A stretch of DNA of 64,000 bases, taken from positions 62,001-126,000 of the forward strand of contig NZ_MVHF01000019.1 in the NCBI RefSeq assembly GCF_002086485.1. Direction: 5' to 3'. The position numbers were made by a program, and so were the translations under genes. The number at the start of each line of letters is the position of its first letter. Position 1 is the first letter of the stretch. Positions 16,657-24,297 of the stretch are shown here, one piece after another. A model generated the notes under the pieces. That model searched no databases and had not been told where the DNA came from. It saw only the letters and a list, made by a program, of their open reading frames with translations. This stretch comes from Mycobacterium aquaticum (lineage in GTDB: Bacteria; Actinomycetota; Actinomycetes; Mycobacteriales; Mycobacteriaceae).

Positions 16657-18105
16657 GTGGTCGCATCCGACCAACAGACGGCAGAGAAGGATCAGAAGGT
16701 CAGCCTTCCCACGTTGACCGCCATGGTCGTCGGATCGATGGTCGGCTCGGGTGTCTTCCTGTTGCCACGCCGATTCGGCGTCGAGACCGGTGTCGCCGGT
16801 GCGCTGATCGCCTGGACGATCGCGGGCACGGGCATGCTCATGCTGGCGTTCGTGTTCCAACGGCTCGCCACGCGCAAGCCCGATCTGGACGCCGGCATCT
16901 ACGCATACGCAAAGGCGGGGTTCGGTGACTACGTCGGCTTCAATTCCGCGTTCGGGTTCTGGGCGTCGGCGTGCGCAGGCAACACGTCGTACTGGGTGCT
17001 GATCATGACGACGACGAGCGCGCTGTTCCCCGCGCTCGGTGCGGGGGACACCGTCGTCGCGGTGCTCTGCTCGTCGGTCGGCGTCTGGTTGTTCTTCTCC
17101 CTGATCCTGGCCGGCGTCAAGGAAGCCGCGATCATCAACCGGATCGCGACCTTCGCCAAGGTGGTTCCGATCCTGGTGTTCATCGTGATCGCCCTGATCG
17201 CCTTCAAGGCGGGCGTATTCGCCGACAACTTCTGGGGTGGCGACGGGAACTATTCCTGGGCCTCACTTTTCGACCAGGCCAAGGGCACCATGCTGATCAC
17301 GGTGTTCGTGTTCATGGGGATCGAAGGCGCCAGCGTGTATTCGCGGTTCGCCCGCAAGCGCGAGGATGTCGGCCGCGCCACGGTGATCGGCTTTCTGTCG
17401 GTACTGGCGGTGTTCATGCTGGTGACACTGTCGTCCTACGGTGTGCTCCCGCAGTCCGAGCTGGCCGGCGTCGCGCAGCCGTCCATGGCCTCCGTGCTGG
17501 AATCGATTGTGGGGCACTGGGGCTCGATTTTCATCAGGGTCGGGGTGATCCTGTCGGTACTCGGTGCGTACCTGGCCTGGACGTTGATGGCCGCCGAGAT
17601 CCTCTACATCCCGGCCAAGACCGACGACATGCCGAGATTTCTGGCCCGCGAGAACGCCAAGGGCGCGCCTGTCACCGCGCTGATGATGGCAGGCGGGCTG
17701 GTGCAGCTGCTGCTGATCCTGCTGCTGTTCACGTCCGAGGCACTGGATTTCATGCTGGATCTGACGGCTGCACTGGCGGTCATCCCATACCTGCTGGCCG
17801 CCGGATACGCGCTGAAACTGACCGTCACCCGCGAGACCTACGGCGATCGCCGCTCGCTGGTGCCCGACACGGTCATTGCGGCGTTGGCGACGTTCTACAC
17901 GCTGTTCCTGGTTTACGCCGCCGGATGGGACCACCTGCTGCTGTCGTGCATCCTCTACGCCCCCGGGGCCCTGTTGTATTGGATTGCGCGCCGGGAACGC
18001 GGCCTGCGGGTGTTCCGTCCGGCTGAGGCCGCGCTGTTCGTGGTCATCCTGATCGGGGCCGTGGGAGGCGTATACGGCCTGGTTTCGGGAGCCATCCAGA
18101 TTTAG
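16657..18105 (+). CDS. arcD: APC-family basic amino acid antiporter (arginine/ornithine type)
   Basis: 482 residues from GTG 16657 behind GGGGGG. Twelve or more membrane helices, with the APC helix-1 motif VVGSMVGSGVFLLPRRF, FGFWASACAGNTSYWVLI, and FMGIEGASVYSRFARKREDVG, the last characteristic of arginine/ornithine antiporters. It should import arginine in exchange for ornithine or agmatine-like products. The arginine deiminase gene follows after 32 bases, which supports the substrate call. arcD is a family name; exchange stoichiometry is unproven. Confidence 0.83.
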   Translation: MVASDQQTAEKDQKVSLPTLTAMVVGSMVGSGVFLLPRRFGVETGVAGALIAWTIAGTGMLMLAFVFQRLATRKPDLDAGIYAYAKAGFGDYVGFNSAFGFWASACAGNTSYWVLIMTTTSALFPALGAGDTVVAVLCSSVGVWLFFSLILAGVKEAAIINRIATFAKVVPILVFIVIALIAFKAGVFADNFWGGDGNYSWASLFDQAKGTMLITVFVFMGIEGASVYSRFARKREDVGRATVIGFLSVLAVFMLVTLSSYGVLPQSELAGVAQPSMASVLESIVGHWGSIFIRVGVILSVLGAYLAWTLMAAEILYIPAKTDDMPRFLARENAKGAPVTALMMAGGLVQLLLILLLFTSEALDFMLDLTAALAVIPYLLAAGYALKLTVTRETYGDRRSLVPDTVIAALATFYTLFLVYAAGWDHLLLSCILYAPGALLYWIARRERGLRVFRPAEAALFVVILIGAVGGVYGLVSGAIQI

Positions 18106-18137
18106 CCATTTTCGAGGGTGTGACGAGAGGAAACGAC

Positions 18138-19382
18138 ATGGATCCGGCCGACGCATACGGCGTGCATTCCGAGGTGGGCAGGCTGCGGAAGGTGCTGGTG
18201 TGTTCGCCGGGCCTGGCCCACGAACGGCTGACGCCGACAAACTGTGACGACCTGCTGTTCGACGACGTGATGTGGGTGCAGAACGCACGGCGCGACCACT
18301 TCGACTTCATGGACAAGATGCGTGAGCGTGGCGTCGAAGTGGTCGAGTTGCACAATCTGCTCACCGAGACGATGGACATACCCGAGGCCAGGACGTGGCT
18401 GCTGGAAAGCAAGATCGTCCCCAACGAGGTCGGCCTCGGGCTGGTCGACGACACCCGCGGCTTCCTCGACTCGCTGACGTCGCGACGGCTCGCCGAACTG
18501 CTGATCGGCGGGATGTCGATTCGGGACCTGCCACCCGAAATGTCTTCCGGTTACCGCTCTTTGGCCCGGGAGGCGGCCGGCATCACGGAGTACCTCATGC
18601 CGCCGCTACCCAACACGCTCTACACCCGCGACACCACCTGCTGGATCTACGGCGGGCTGACCCTCAATCCGCTGTTCTGGCCGGCCCGCCACGACGAGAC
18701 ACTGCTGATGAAGGCCATCTACACCTTCCACCCCGACTATGCCGGGTCCACGCTGTGGTGGGGTGATCCCGAGGAGAGTTGGGGCTTGTCCACCATCGAG
18801 GGCGGAGACGTCATGGTGCCCGGCAACGGCATCGTGTTGATCGGGATGAGCGAGCGGACGTCGCGGCAGGCCATCACACAGGTGGCGGCCGAGCTGTTCG
18901 CCAACGAAGCGGCCGAGAAGGTGCTCGTGGCGGGCATGCCGAAGCTGCGTTCGGCAATGCATCTCGATACGGTTTTCACCTTCGCCGACCGTGACGTGGT
19001 CACCATCTATCCCGAGATCGTCGACGCGATCCAGACGTTCGTGTTGCGTCCCAGCGATACCGCGCCGGGGGTGGAGGTCGAGGAAGCCACCAAACCCTTC
19101 GTCGAGATGGTTGCCGCGGAGCTGGGGATCGGTCGCCTGCGTGTCGTGGAAACCGGTGGCACGAAATATGATTCCGAGCGTCAGCAGTGGGACAGCGGCA
19201 ACAACTTGGTTGCTGTCGAACCGGGCGTGGTGTTCGCCTACGACCGCAACACCCACACCAACTCGCTGTTGCGCAAGGCGGGCATCGAGGTGATCACCAT
19301 CGTCGGCGCGGAACTGGGCCGGGGCCGCGGCGGCGGGCATTGCATGACCTGTCCGATCATCCGCGATCCGGTGCAATGGTGA
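18138..19382 (+). CDS. arcA: Arginine deiminase
   Basis: 414 residues from ATG 18138, where GAGAGGAAAC gives the ribosome-binding site (an in-frame GTG lies 18 bases earlier). Motifs: GRLRKVLVCSPGLAHERLTP at the N-terminus, FDDVMWVQNARRDH, LPNTLYTRDTT, IEGGDVMVPG, MHLDTVFTFAD (catalytic His), and the nucleophile Cys in RGGGHCMTCPI. It hydrolyses arginine to citrulline and ammonia. Partner genes for citrulline phosphorolysis (arcB, arcC) are not in this window. Confidence 0.95.
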   Translation: MDPADAYGVHSEVGRLRKVLVCSPGLAHERLTPTNCDDLLFDDVMWVQNARRDHFDFMDKMRERGVEVVELHNLLTETMDIPEARTWLLESKIVPNEVGLGLVDDTRGFLDSLTSRRLAELLIGGMSIRDLPPEMSSGYRSLAREAAGITEYLMPPLPNTLYTRDTTCWIYGGLTLNPLFWPARHDETLLMKAIYTFHPDYAGSTLWWGDPEESWGLSTIEGGDVMVPGNGIVLIGMSERTSRQAITQVAAELFANEAAEKVLVAGMPKLRSAMHLDTVFTFADRDVVTIYPEIVDAIQTFVLRPSDTAPGVEVEEATKPFVEMVAAELGIGRLRVVETGGTKYDSERQQWDSGNNLVAVEPGVVFAYDRNTHTNSLLRKAGIEVITIVGAELGRGRGGGHCMTCPIIRDPVQW

Positions 19383-19404
19383 CGGGGGACCACTGGACTG
19401 GGTC

Positions 19405-19418
19405 TAGAACACGTTCTA
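19405..19418 (+). promoter_or_regulatory. KstR-type operator
   Basis: TAGAACACGTTCTA is a perfect 14-base palindrome and matches all eight fixed bases of the published KstR consensus TnnAACnnGTTnnA. It lies 46 bases upstream of the SDR start. KstR is the TetR repressor of cholesterol catabolism in mycobacteria. A second palindrome, CGCTGA-c-TCAGCG, lies at 19437-19449 just before the ribosome-binding site. Confidence 0.8.
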
Positions 19419-19463
19419 CTTTTGCTGTTAGCCTATCGCTGACTCAGCGAAAGGACCGGTGAC

Positions 19464-20312
19464 GTGGCAGATAGTGGAACGCTCGAGGGTCGGGTGGCAT
19501 TCGTGACCGGGGCAGCACGCGGTCAGGGCCGCGCCCATGCGGTGCGCCTCGCGAACGAGGGCGCCGACATCATCGCCATCGACGTGTGTCGCGCGGTGGA
19601 CGACACCATCACCTATGCGCCGGCCACGCCGGAGGATCTCGCCGAGACGGTCCGCGCGGTCGAGGCCGCGGGCCGCAAGGTGCTCGCCCGCGAGGTCGAC
19701 ATCCGAGACCTCGCCGCCCAGCAACAGGTGGTCGCCGACGGCGTCGAGCAGTTCGGCCGTCTCGACATCGTCGTGGCCAATGCGGGTGTGCTCAGTTGGG
19801 GCCGGCTCTTCGAGATGTCGCCCGAGCAGTGGGACACCGTCGTCGACGTGAACCTCAACGGAACGTGGCGGACCATCCGCGCCGCAGTGCCCGCGATGAT
19901 CGAGGCCGGCAACGGCGGCTCCATCGTCATCGTCAGTTCGTCGGCCGGTCTCAAGGCCACGCCCGGCAACGGTCACTACTCGGCGTCCAAGCACGGCCTG
20001 GTGGCGCTGACCAATGCGCTGGCATTGGAGGTGGGGGAGTACGGAATTCGGGTCAACTCCATCCACCCGTATTCGATCGACACCCCGATGATCGAGCCGG
20101 AGGCCATGGCCGCGGTGTTCTCCAAGCACCCGAACTACCTGCACAGCTTCGCGCCGATGCCGCTGCAGCCGGTGGGACAGGACGGCAAAGGCCTGTCCAC
20201 CTTCATGACACCCGAAGAGGTCGCCGATGTGGTGGCCTGGCTGGCCGGGGATGGCTCGGCCACGCTGTCGGGCAGCCAGATCGCCGTTGACCGCGGTGTG
20301 CTGAAGTACTGA
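19464..20312 (+). CDS. Mycofactocin-dependent-type short-chain dehydrogenase (Rv0687-like)
   Basis: 282 residues from GTG 19464 behind GAAAGGA. The cofactor motif is TGAARGQG (residues 15-22), then NAG and the catalytic YSASK. The RGQGRAHAVRLANEGADIIA opening and the extra segment after the second strand (CRAVDDTITYAPATPEDLAE) are the features of the SDR subgroup tied to mycofactocin, whose NAD is tightly held and reoxidised by that cofactor. The mft cluster lies 7 kb downstream. The upstream KstR-like site suggests induction during sterol breakdown. Substrate unknown, probably an alcohol or hydroxysteroid-related compound (inference). Confidence 0.88.
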   Translation: MADSGTLEGRVAFVTGAARGQGRAHAVRLANEGADIIAIDVCRAVDDTITYAPATPEDLAETVRAVEAAGRKVLAREVDIRDLAAQQQVVADGVEQFGRLDIVVANAGVLSWGRLFEMSPEQWDTVVDVNLNGTWRTIRAAVPAMIEAGNGGSIVIVSSSAGLKATPGNGHYSASKHGLVALTNALALEVGEYGIRVNSIHPYSIDTPMIEPEAMAAVFSKHPNYLHSFAPMPLQPVGQDGKGLSTFMTPEEVADVVAWLAGDGSATLSGSQIAVDRGVLKY

Positions 20313-20321
20313 GTTCGTCCC

Positions 20322-20380
20322 GCGAGCAGACACCGCGGTACCCGACACGCCGTGGTTGGCGCACCGCGGTGTCTGCTCGC
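20322..20380. terminator. Long inverted repeat between convergent genes
   Basis: GCGAGCAGACACCGCGG (20322-20338) and its exact complement CCGCGGTGTCTGCTCGC (20364-20380) flank a 25-base loop. The 17-base perfect arms lie between the convergent SDR and rocD stops. No T tract, but placement indicates a bidirectional transcription barrier. GCGAGCAGAC-type arms also recur between genes in other mycobacterial genomes, so it may be a dispersed element. Confidence 0.65.
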
Positions 20381-20384
20381 CCAG

Positions 20385-21620
20385 CTAACGCGACTGCCGC
20401 GCGTCGGCGAGGGCGTCGGCGAATTGGTCGACGGCCCAGTCGATCTCGTCGGCTGTGACCACCAGGGGCGGGGCGAACCGCAGTGTGGACCCGTGGGTGT
20501 CCTTGGCGAGCACACCGCGCTCGGCCAGCGCCACGCACAGTTGCTTGCCGGTGCCGAGCTCCGGGTCGATGTCGACGCCCGCCCACAGTCCCAGGCCTCG
20601 TACCGCTTGCACGCCGTGGCCGATCAACATCTCGAGGCGCCGGTGCAGATGCGTGCCGAGTTCTGCTGAGCGGGCCTGGAATTCACCCCGCTGCAGCATG
20701 CCCACGACGGTGCTGCCAATCGCGGCGGCCAGCGGGTTCCCGCCGAAAGTGGAACCGTGCTCGCCGGGGTGCAGCACACCCAGCACATCGCGGTCGGCCA
20801 CCACCGCAGACAGTGGCAACACGCCACCACCGAGCGCCTTGCCCAGCAGGTAGACATCGGGGACGACGTCCCAGTGCTCGCACGCGAACGTGCGTCCGGT
20901 GCGACCGAGCCCCGACTGGATCTCGTCGGCGATCATCAGCACGTTGCGCTCGGTGCAGATCTGGCGGACCCGCGGCAGGAAGTCCGCGGGCGGGACGATG
21001 ATCCCGGCCTCACCCTGGATGGGTTCGATCAGCACCGCGACCGTGTTGTCGTCGACCGCGGCGGCGAGCGCGTCGGCGTCGCCGAACGGCACCGAGCGGA
21101 ATCCTGGTGTGTACGGGCCGAACCCGCGGCGCGCGGTCTCGTCGTCGGAGAAGCTGATGATCGTGGTGGTGCGGCCGTGGAAGTTGTTGTTGGCGACCAC
21201 GATATTGCCGGCGCCCGGGGCCACGCCCTTGACGTCGGTGCCCCACTTGCGGGCCACCTTGATCCCGCTCTCGACGGCCTCGGCGCCACTGTTCATGGGT
21301 AGCACCATGTCTTTGCCGCACAGCCCGGCCAGTGCGGCGCAGAACGGTGCGAGCCGATCGGAGTGGAATGCGCGGCTGACGAGAGTGAGGGTGTCGAGTT
21401 GGGCGTGCGCGGTCGCGATGATCTCCGGGTGGCGATGGCCGAAGTTGACGGCCGAATACGCCGCCAGGAAATCCAGGTATCGGCGGCCGGTCACATCCGT
21501 GATCCACACCCCCTCCGCGCTGGCGGCCACCACCGGCAGTGGTGCGTAATTATGTGCGACGTAGCGATCGTCGAGTGCGATGGCTGCGGAGACTGTGTCG
21601 GTGTCCACGCCGTCCAGCAT
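20385..21620 (-). CDS. rocD: Ornithine aminotransferase
   Basis: 411 residues from ATG 21620, placed 2 bases after the stop of the upstream ddaH-like gene, so coupled; an in-frame ATG at 21650 would add 10 residues. Class III PLP aminotransferase: RYVAHNYAPLPVVAASAEGV at the N-terminus, LPMNSGAEAVESGIKVARKW, NNNFHGRTTTIISFS, EPIQGEAGI, DEIQSGLGRTG and the PLP lysine in LLGKALGGG. It converts ornithine plus 2-oxoglutarate to glutamate-5-semialdehyde and glutamate, linking arginine breakdown to glutamate and proline. Confidence 0.94.
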   Translation of the reverse strand: MLDGVDTDTVSAAIALDDRYVAHNYAPLPVVAASAEGVWITDVTGRRYLDFLAAYSAVNFGHRHPEIIATAHAQLDTLTLVSRAFHSDRLAPFCAALAGLCGKDMVLPMNSGAEAVESGIKVARKWGTDVKGVAPGAGNIVVANNNFHGRTTTIISFSDDETARRGFGPYTPGFRSVPFGDADALAAAVDDNTVAVLIEPIQGEAGIIVPPADFLPRVRQICTERNVLMIADEIQSGLGRTGRTFACEHWDVVPDVYLLGKALGGGVLPLSAVVADRDVLGVLHPGEHGSTFGGNPLAAAIGSTVVGMLQRGEFQARSAELGTHLHRRLEMLIGHGVQAVRGLGLWAGVDIDPELGTGKQLCVALAERGVLAKDTHGSTLRFAPPLVVTADEIDWAVDQFADALADARQSR

Positions 21621-21622
21621 GC

Positions 21623-22468
21623 TCACGGGTGTAGTTCCAGGGTGCAACATTTGACGGATCCGCCGCCTTTCAACAGTTCGGTGAGGTCGACGCCGATCGG
21701 TTCGAATCCGGCGTCATGGAGTTGGGTCGCGAAACCGGTGGCCGCCGCGGGCATCACGACGTGACGGCCATCGGAGACGACATTGAGACCCAGCACATGG
21801 GCGTCTGCGTCGGCGACTTCGATGGCGTCGGGGAACAGCTCGGCGATCCGGGTCCGGCCGGCATCGGTGAACGCCGGCGGATAGTAGGCGATGGTGGTGT
21901 CGTCGAGCACGGCCAGGGCGGTGTCGAGATGGTAGAAGCGCGGGTCGACCAATTCGAGGCTCACCACGGGCCGTCCGGTGATGGCGGAGATCTCGTCGTG
22001 CGCGGCGCGCTCCGTACGAAAACCCCAGCCCGCCAACAGGATTGATCCGGCGGCGAGAACGTCGCCCTGACCTTCGTTGACATGCTCAGTATGCGCGAGT
22101 GTGAGGCCTCGTCCGGTCATCCATTCGGCGTAGGCATCGGCCTCGGGTGCGCGTTGTGGGTACGCGAATCTCGCCACCACGGCCGTGTCGCCGACGACGA
22201 CGCCCCCGTTGGCGGCGTACACCATGTCGGGCAAGCCTGGGCGGGGCGCGACGAGGTCGACGGTGTGGCCGAGGTCGAGGTATGTCCGGCGGAGGGCATT
22301 CCACTGGTCCACCGCGCGCTGCGAGTCGACCGGCGTCGAGGTGTCCATCCACGGATTGATTGCGTACTCCACGGCGAAATGCCGGGGTTCCGTCATGGCG
22401 TAGCTGCGGGTGGTGGCGCGGCGCGCGGTGGGCGCGCAAGTGCGCATGACATCGTGAACTGTTGTCAT
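21623..22468 (-). CDS. ddaH: Dimethylarginine dimethylaminohydrolase-like amidinohydrolase
   Basis: 281 residues from ATG 22468. Guanidino-group-modifying fold: FAVEYAINPWMD near the start, PDMVYAANGGVVVGD, EGQGDVL, the catalytic His in FYHLDTALAVLDD, and a C-terminal catalytic Cys in KGGGSVKCCTLELHP. This combination fits dimethylargininase, releasing methylamines and citrulline from methylated arginines, although a related amidinohydrolase acting on another guanidino compound cannot be excluded. Forms a unit with rocD and is divergent from the AsnC-type regulator. Confidence 0.82.
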   Translation of the reverse strand: MTTVHDVMRTCAPTARRATTRSYAMTEPRHFAVEYAINPWMDTSTPVDSQRAVDQWNALRRTYLDLGHTVDLVAPRPGLPDMVYAANGGVVVGDTAVVARFAYPQRAPEADAYAEWMTGRGLTLAHTEHVNEGQGDVLAAGSILLAGWGFRTERAAHDEISAITGRPVVSLELVDPRFYHLDTALAVLDDTTIAYYPPAFTDAGRTRIAELFPDAIEVADADAHVLGLNVVSDGRHVVMPAAATGFATQLHDAGFEPIGVDLTELLKGGGSVKCCTLELHP

Positions 22469-22584
22469 GAATCGACGATAGAAACCTGCCGCCACGCAAT
22501 CAATCGCTGGATATTGCGCGTCTACCAGCGATACATTGCAAACAGAGCCCCTTTTCGGTGTTCTGTTGCGCGCAGAGGAATGAC

Positions 22585-23031
22585 ATGGAGCGTCTTGACG
22601 AGACCGACGAGCGGATCCTCGCCGAGCTTGCCGAACATGCCCGGGCCACCTACGCCGAGATCGGGCAGCGGGTGAGCCTGTCGGCACCCGCTGTCAAGCG
22701 GCGAGTGGACCGCATGATCGCCGACGGGGTGATCCGCGGTTTCACCACCGTTGTCGACCCCAACGCCCTGGGCTGGCGCACCGAGGCCTACGTACAGGTG
22801 TTCTGTCATGGCACCATCGCGCCCGCCGAGCTGCGTGCCGCGTGGGTCAGCATCCCCGAAGTCGTCAGTGCCGCAACGGTAACCGGCACCGCCGACGCCA
22901 TCCTGCACGTCCTCGCGCGCGACATGCGACACCTGGAGGAGGCACTGGAACGCATCAGGGCCAGCGCCGACATCGAGCGCAGTGAGAGCATCGTGGTGCT
23001 CTCCAGGCTCATCGAGCGGGCCAGGCCGTGA
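22585..23031 (+). CDS. Lrp/AsnC-family regulator
   Basis: 148 residues from ATG 22585 behind GAGGAA. N-terminal winged helix (LDETDERILAELAEHARATY ... LSAPAVKRRVDRMIADGVI) and a C-terminal RAM ligand domain (EAYVQVFCHG ... GTADAILHVLARDMRHLEEAL). The 116-base divergent space shared with ddaH-rocD suggests it controls that operon in response to arginine or ornithine, as many Lrp-type proteins next to rocD do. The shared region contains TTGCGCGTCTACCAGCGATA, a candidate site, not a clear palindrome. Confidence 0.88.
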   Translation: MERLDETDERILAELAEHARATYAEIGQRVSLSAPAVKRRVDRMIADGVIRGFTTVVDPNALGWRTEAYVQVFCHGTIAPAELRAAWVSIPEVVSAATVTGTADAILHVLARDMRHLEEALERIRASADIERSESIVVLSRLIERARP

Positions 23032-23046
23032 TAGCGCCCATCAGTA

Positions 23047-23062
23047 GGGTGGCCTACCACCC
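23047..23062 (+). promoter_or_regulatory. Palindrome upstream of the flavoprotein gene
   Basis: GGGTGG-ccta-CCACCC, 6-base perfect arms, 29 bases before the GTG start of the flavoprotein. TAGAAA follows at about 23079 and could be a -10 for a leaderless message. Possible operator or terminator of the preceding regulator gene. Confidence 0.4.
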
Positions 23063-23090
23063 TGCGGGATGATCGTGTAGAAACCCCCTC

Positions 23091-24266
23091 GTGACTACAC
23101 CTGGGGGCATCGTCATCGTCGGAGGTGGCCTCGCGGCTGCCCGAACCGCTGAGCAGCTGCGACGTTCGGAGTACTCCGGAGCGATCACGATCATCAGCGA
23201 CGAGGACCATCTGCCCTACGATCGGCCACCGCTGTCCAAGGAAGTGCTGCGTGCCGAGACCGACGACGTCACGCTCAAGCCCGCTGAATTCTATGCGGAC
23301 AACAACATCACTTTGCGCCTCGGCTCTGCCGCGCAGTCGGTGGACACCACCGCCAAGTCGGTCACGCTGGCCGACGGCAGTGAGGTGGCCTACGACCAGC
23401 TGATCATCGCGACGGGCTTGGTGCCCAAGCGCATCCGCTCTTTCCCCGACCTGCCGGGTATTCGGGTGCTGCGGTCCTACGACGAGAGCCTGGCGCTGCG
23501 TGCCGACGCCGGGTCGGCGCGGCGCGCCGTGGTGGTCGGGGCCGGTTTCATCGGCTGCGAGGTGGCCGCAAGCCTGCGCAAGCTCGGCGTGGAGGTGGTG
23601 CTGGTGGAGCCGCAGCCCACGCCGCTGGCGTCGGTGCTGGGGGAGACGATCGGCGCTCTGGTCACCCGGCTGCACCAAGCCGAGGGTGTCGACGTCCGCT
23701 GCGGTGTTGGGGTCATCGAGGTGCGCGGCACCGACAAGGTCGAGCAGGTCGTTCTGGGCGACGGCACGGAGTTGGACGCCGACCTGGTCGTGGTAGGCAT
23801 CGGTTCCCATCCGGCCGTCGAGTGGCTGGACGGCAGCGGCGTCGCGCTCGACAACGGCGTGGTCTGCGACGAGGTGGGCCGGACCAGCGTCGCCGGCGTG
23901 TGGGCCATCGGCGACGTGGCGTCATGGCGTACCGAGGTCGGAGATCAAGTGCGCGTTGAACATTGGAGCAACGTCGCCGACCAGGCCCGTGCCCTGGTTC
24001 CTGCGCTCCTTGGCCAGGAAGCTTCGCGGGTGAGCTCGGTGCCGTACTTCTGGAGTGACCAGTACGACGTGAAGATCCAATGCCTGGGCGAGCCCGAGGC
24101 ACAGGACACCGTGCATGTCGTCGAGGACGACGGCCGCAAGTTCCTGGCCTACTACGAGCGCGACGGCGTGGTCGTCGGCGTCGTCGGCGGCGGCATGCCG
24201 GGCAAGGTGATGAAGGTCCGCAGCAAGATCGCCGCAGGCGCTCCCATCGCTGACGTTCTCGGCTGA
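23091..24266 (+). CDS. FAD-dependent ferredoxin/NAD(P) reductase (Rv0688-like)
   Basis: 391 residues from GTG 23091. FAD-binding IVIVGGGLAAARTAEQLR at the N-terminus, the DRPPLSKEVL loop, a second Rossmann motif VVVGAGFIGCEVAASL for NAD(P)H, and VWAIGDVASW. This is the putidaredoxin/rubredoxin reductase group, which passes electrons from NAD(P)H to a small iron-sulfur protein, often for P450s. No ferredoxin gene is nearby; a P450 lies 10 kb downstream, too far to claim pairing. The strong ribosome-binding site usually expected is missing, so it may be leaderless. Confidence 0.88.
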   Translation: MTTPGGIVIVGGGLAAARTAEQLRRSEYSGAITIISDEDHLPYDRPPLSKEVLRAETDDVTLKPAEFYADNNITLRLGSAAQSVDTTAKSVTLADGSEVAYDQLIIATGLVPKRIRSFPDLPGIRVLRSYDESLALRADAGSARRAVVVGAGFIGCEVAASLRKLGVEVVLVEPQPTPLASVLGETIGALVTRLHQAEGVDVRCGVGVIEVRGTDKVEQVVLGDGTELDADLVVVGIGSHPAVEWLDGSGVALDNGVVCDEVGRTSVAGVWAIGDVASWRTEVGDQVRVEHWSNVADQARALVPALLGQEASRVSSVPYFWSDQYDVKIQCLGEPEAQDTVHVVEDDGRKFLAYYERDGVVVGVVGGGMPGKVMKVRSKIAAGAPIADVLG

Positions 24267-24297
24267 CTTTCCCCGCTCGGCGGTTGGAGCCGGCGCT

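Noticed and set aside
23091..24266. Pairing of the ferredoxin-reductase-like protein with the P450 at 34148
   Set aside because: 10 kb apart, opposite strands, no ferredoxin gene between them; no sequence evidence for partnership.
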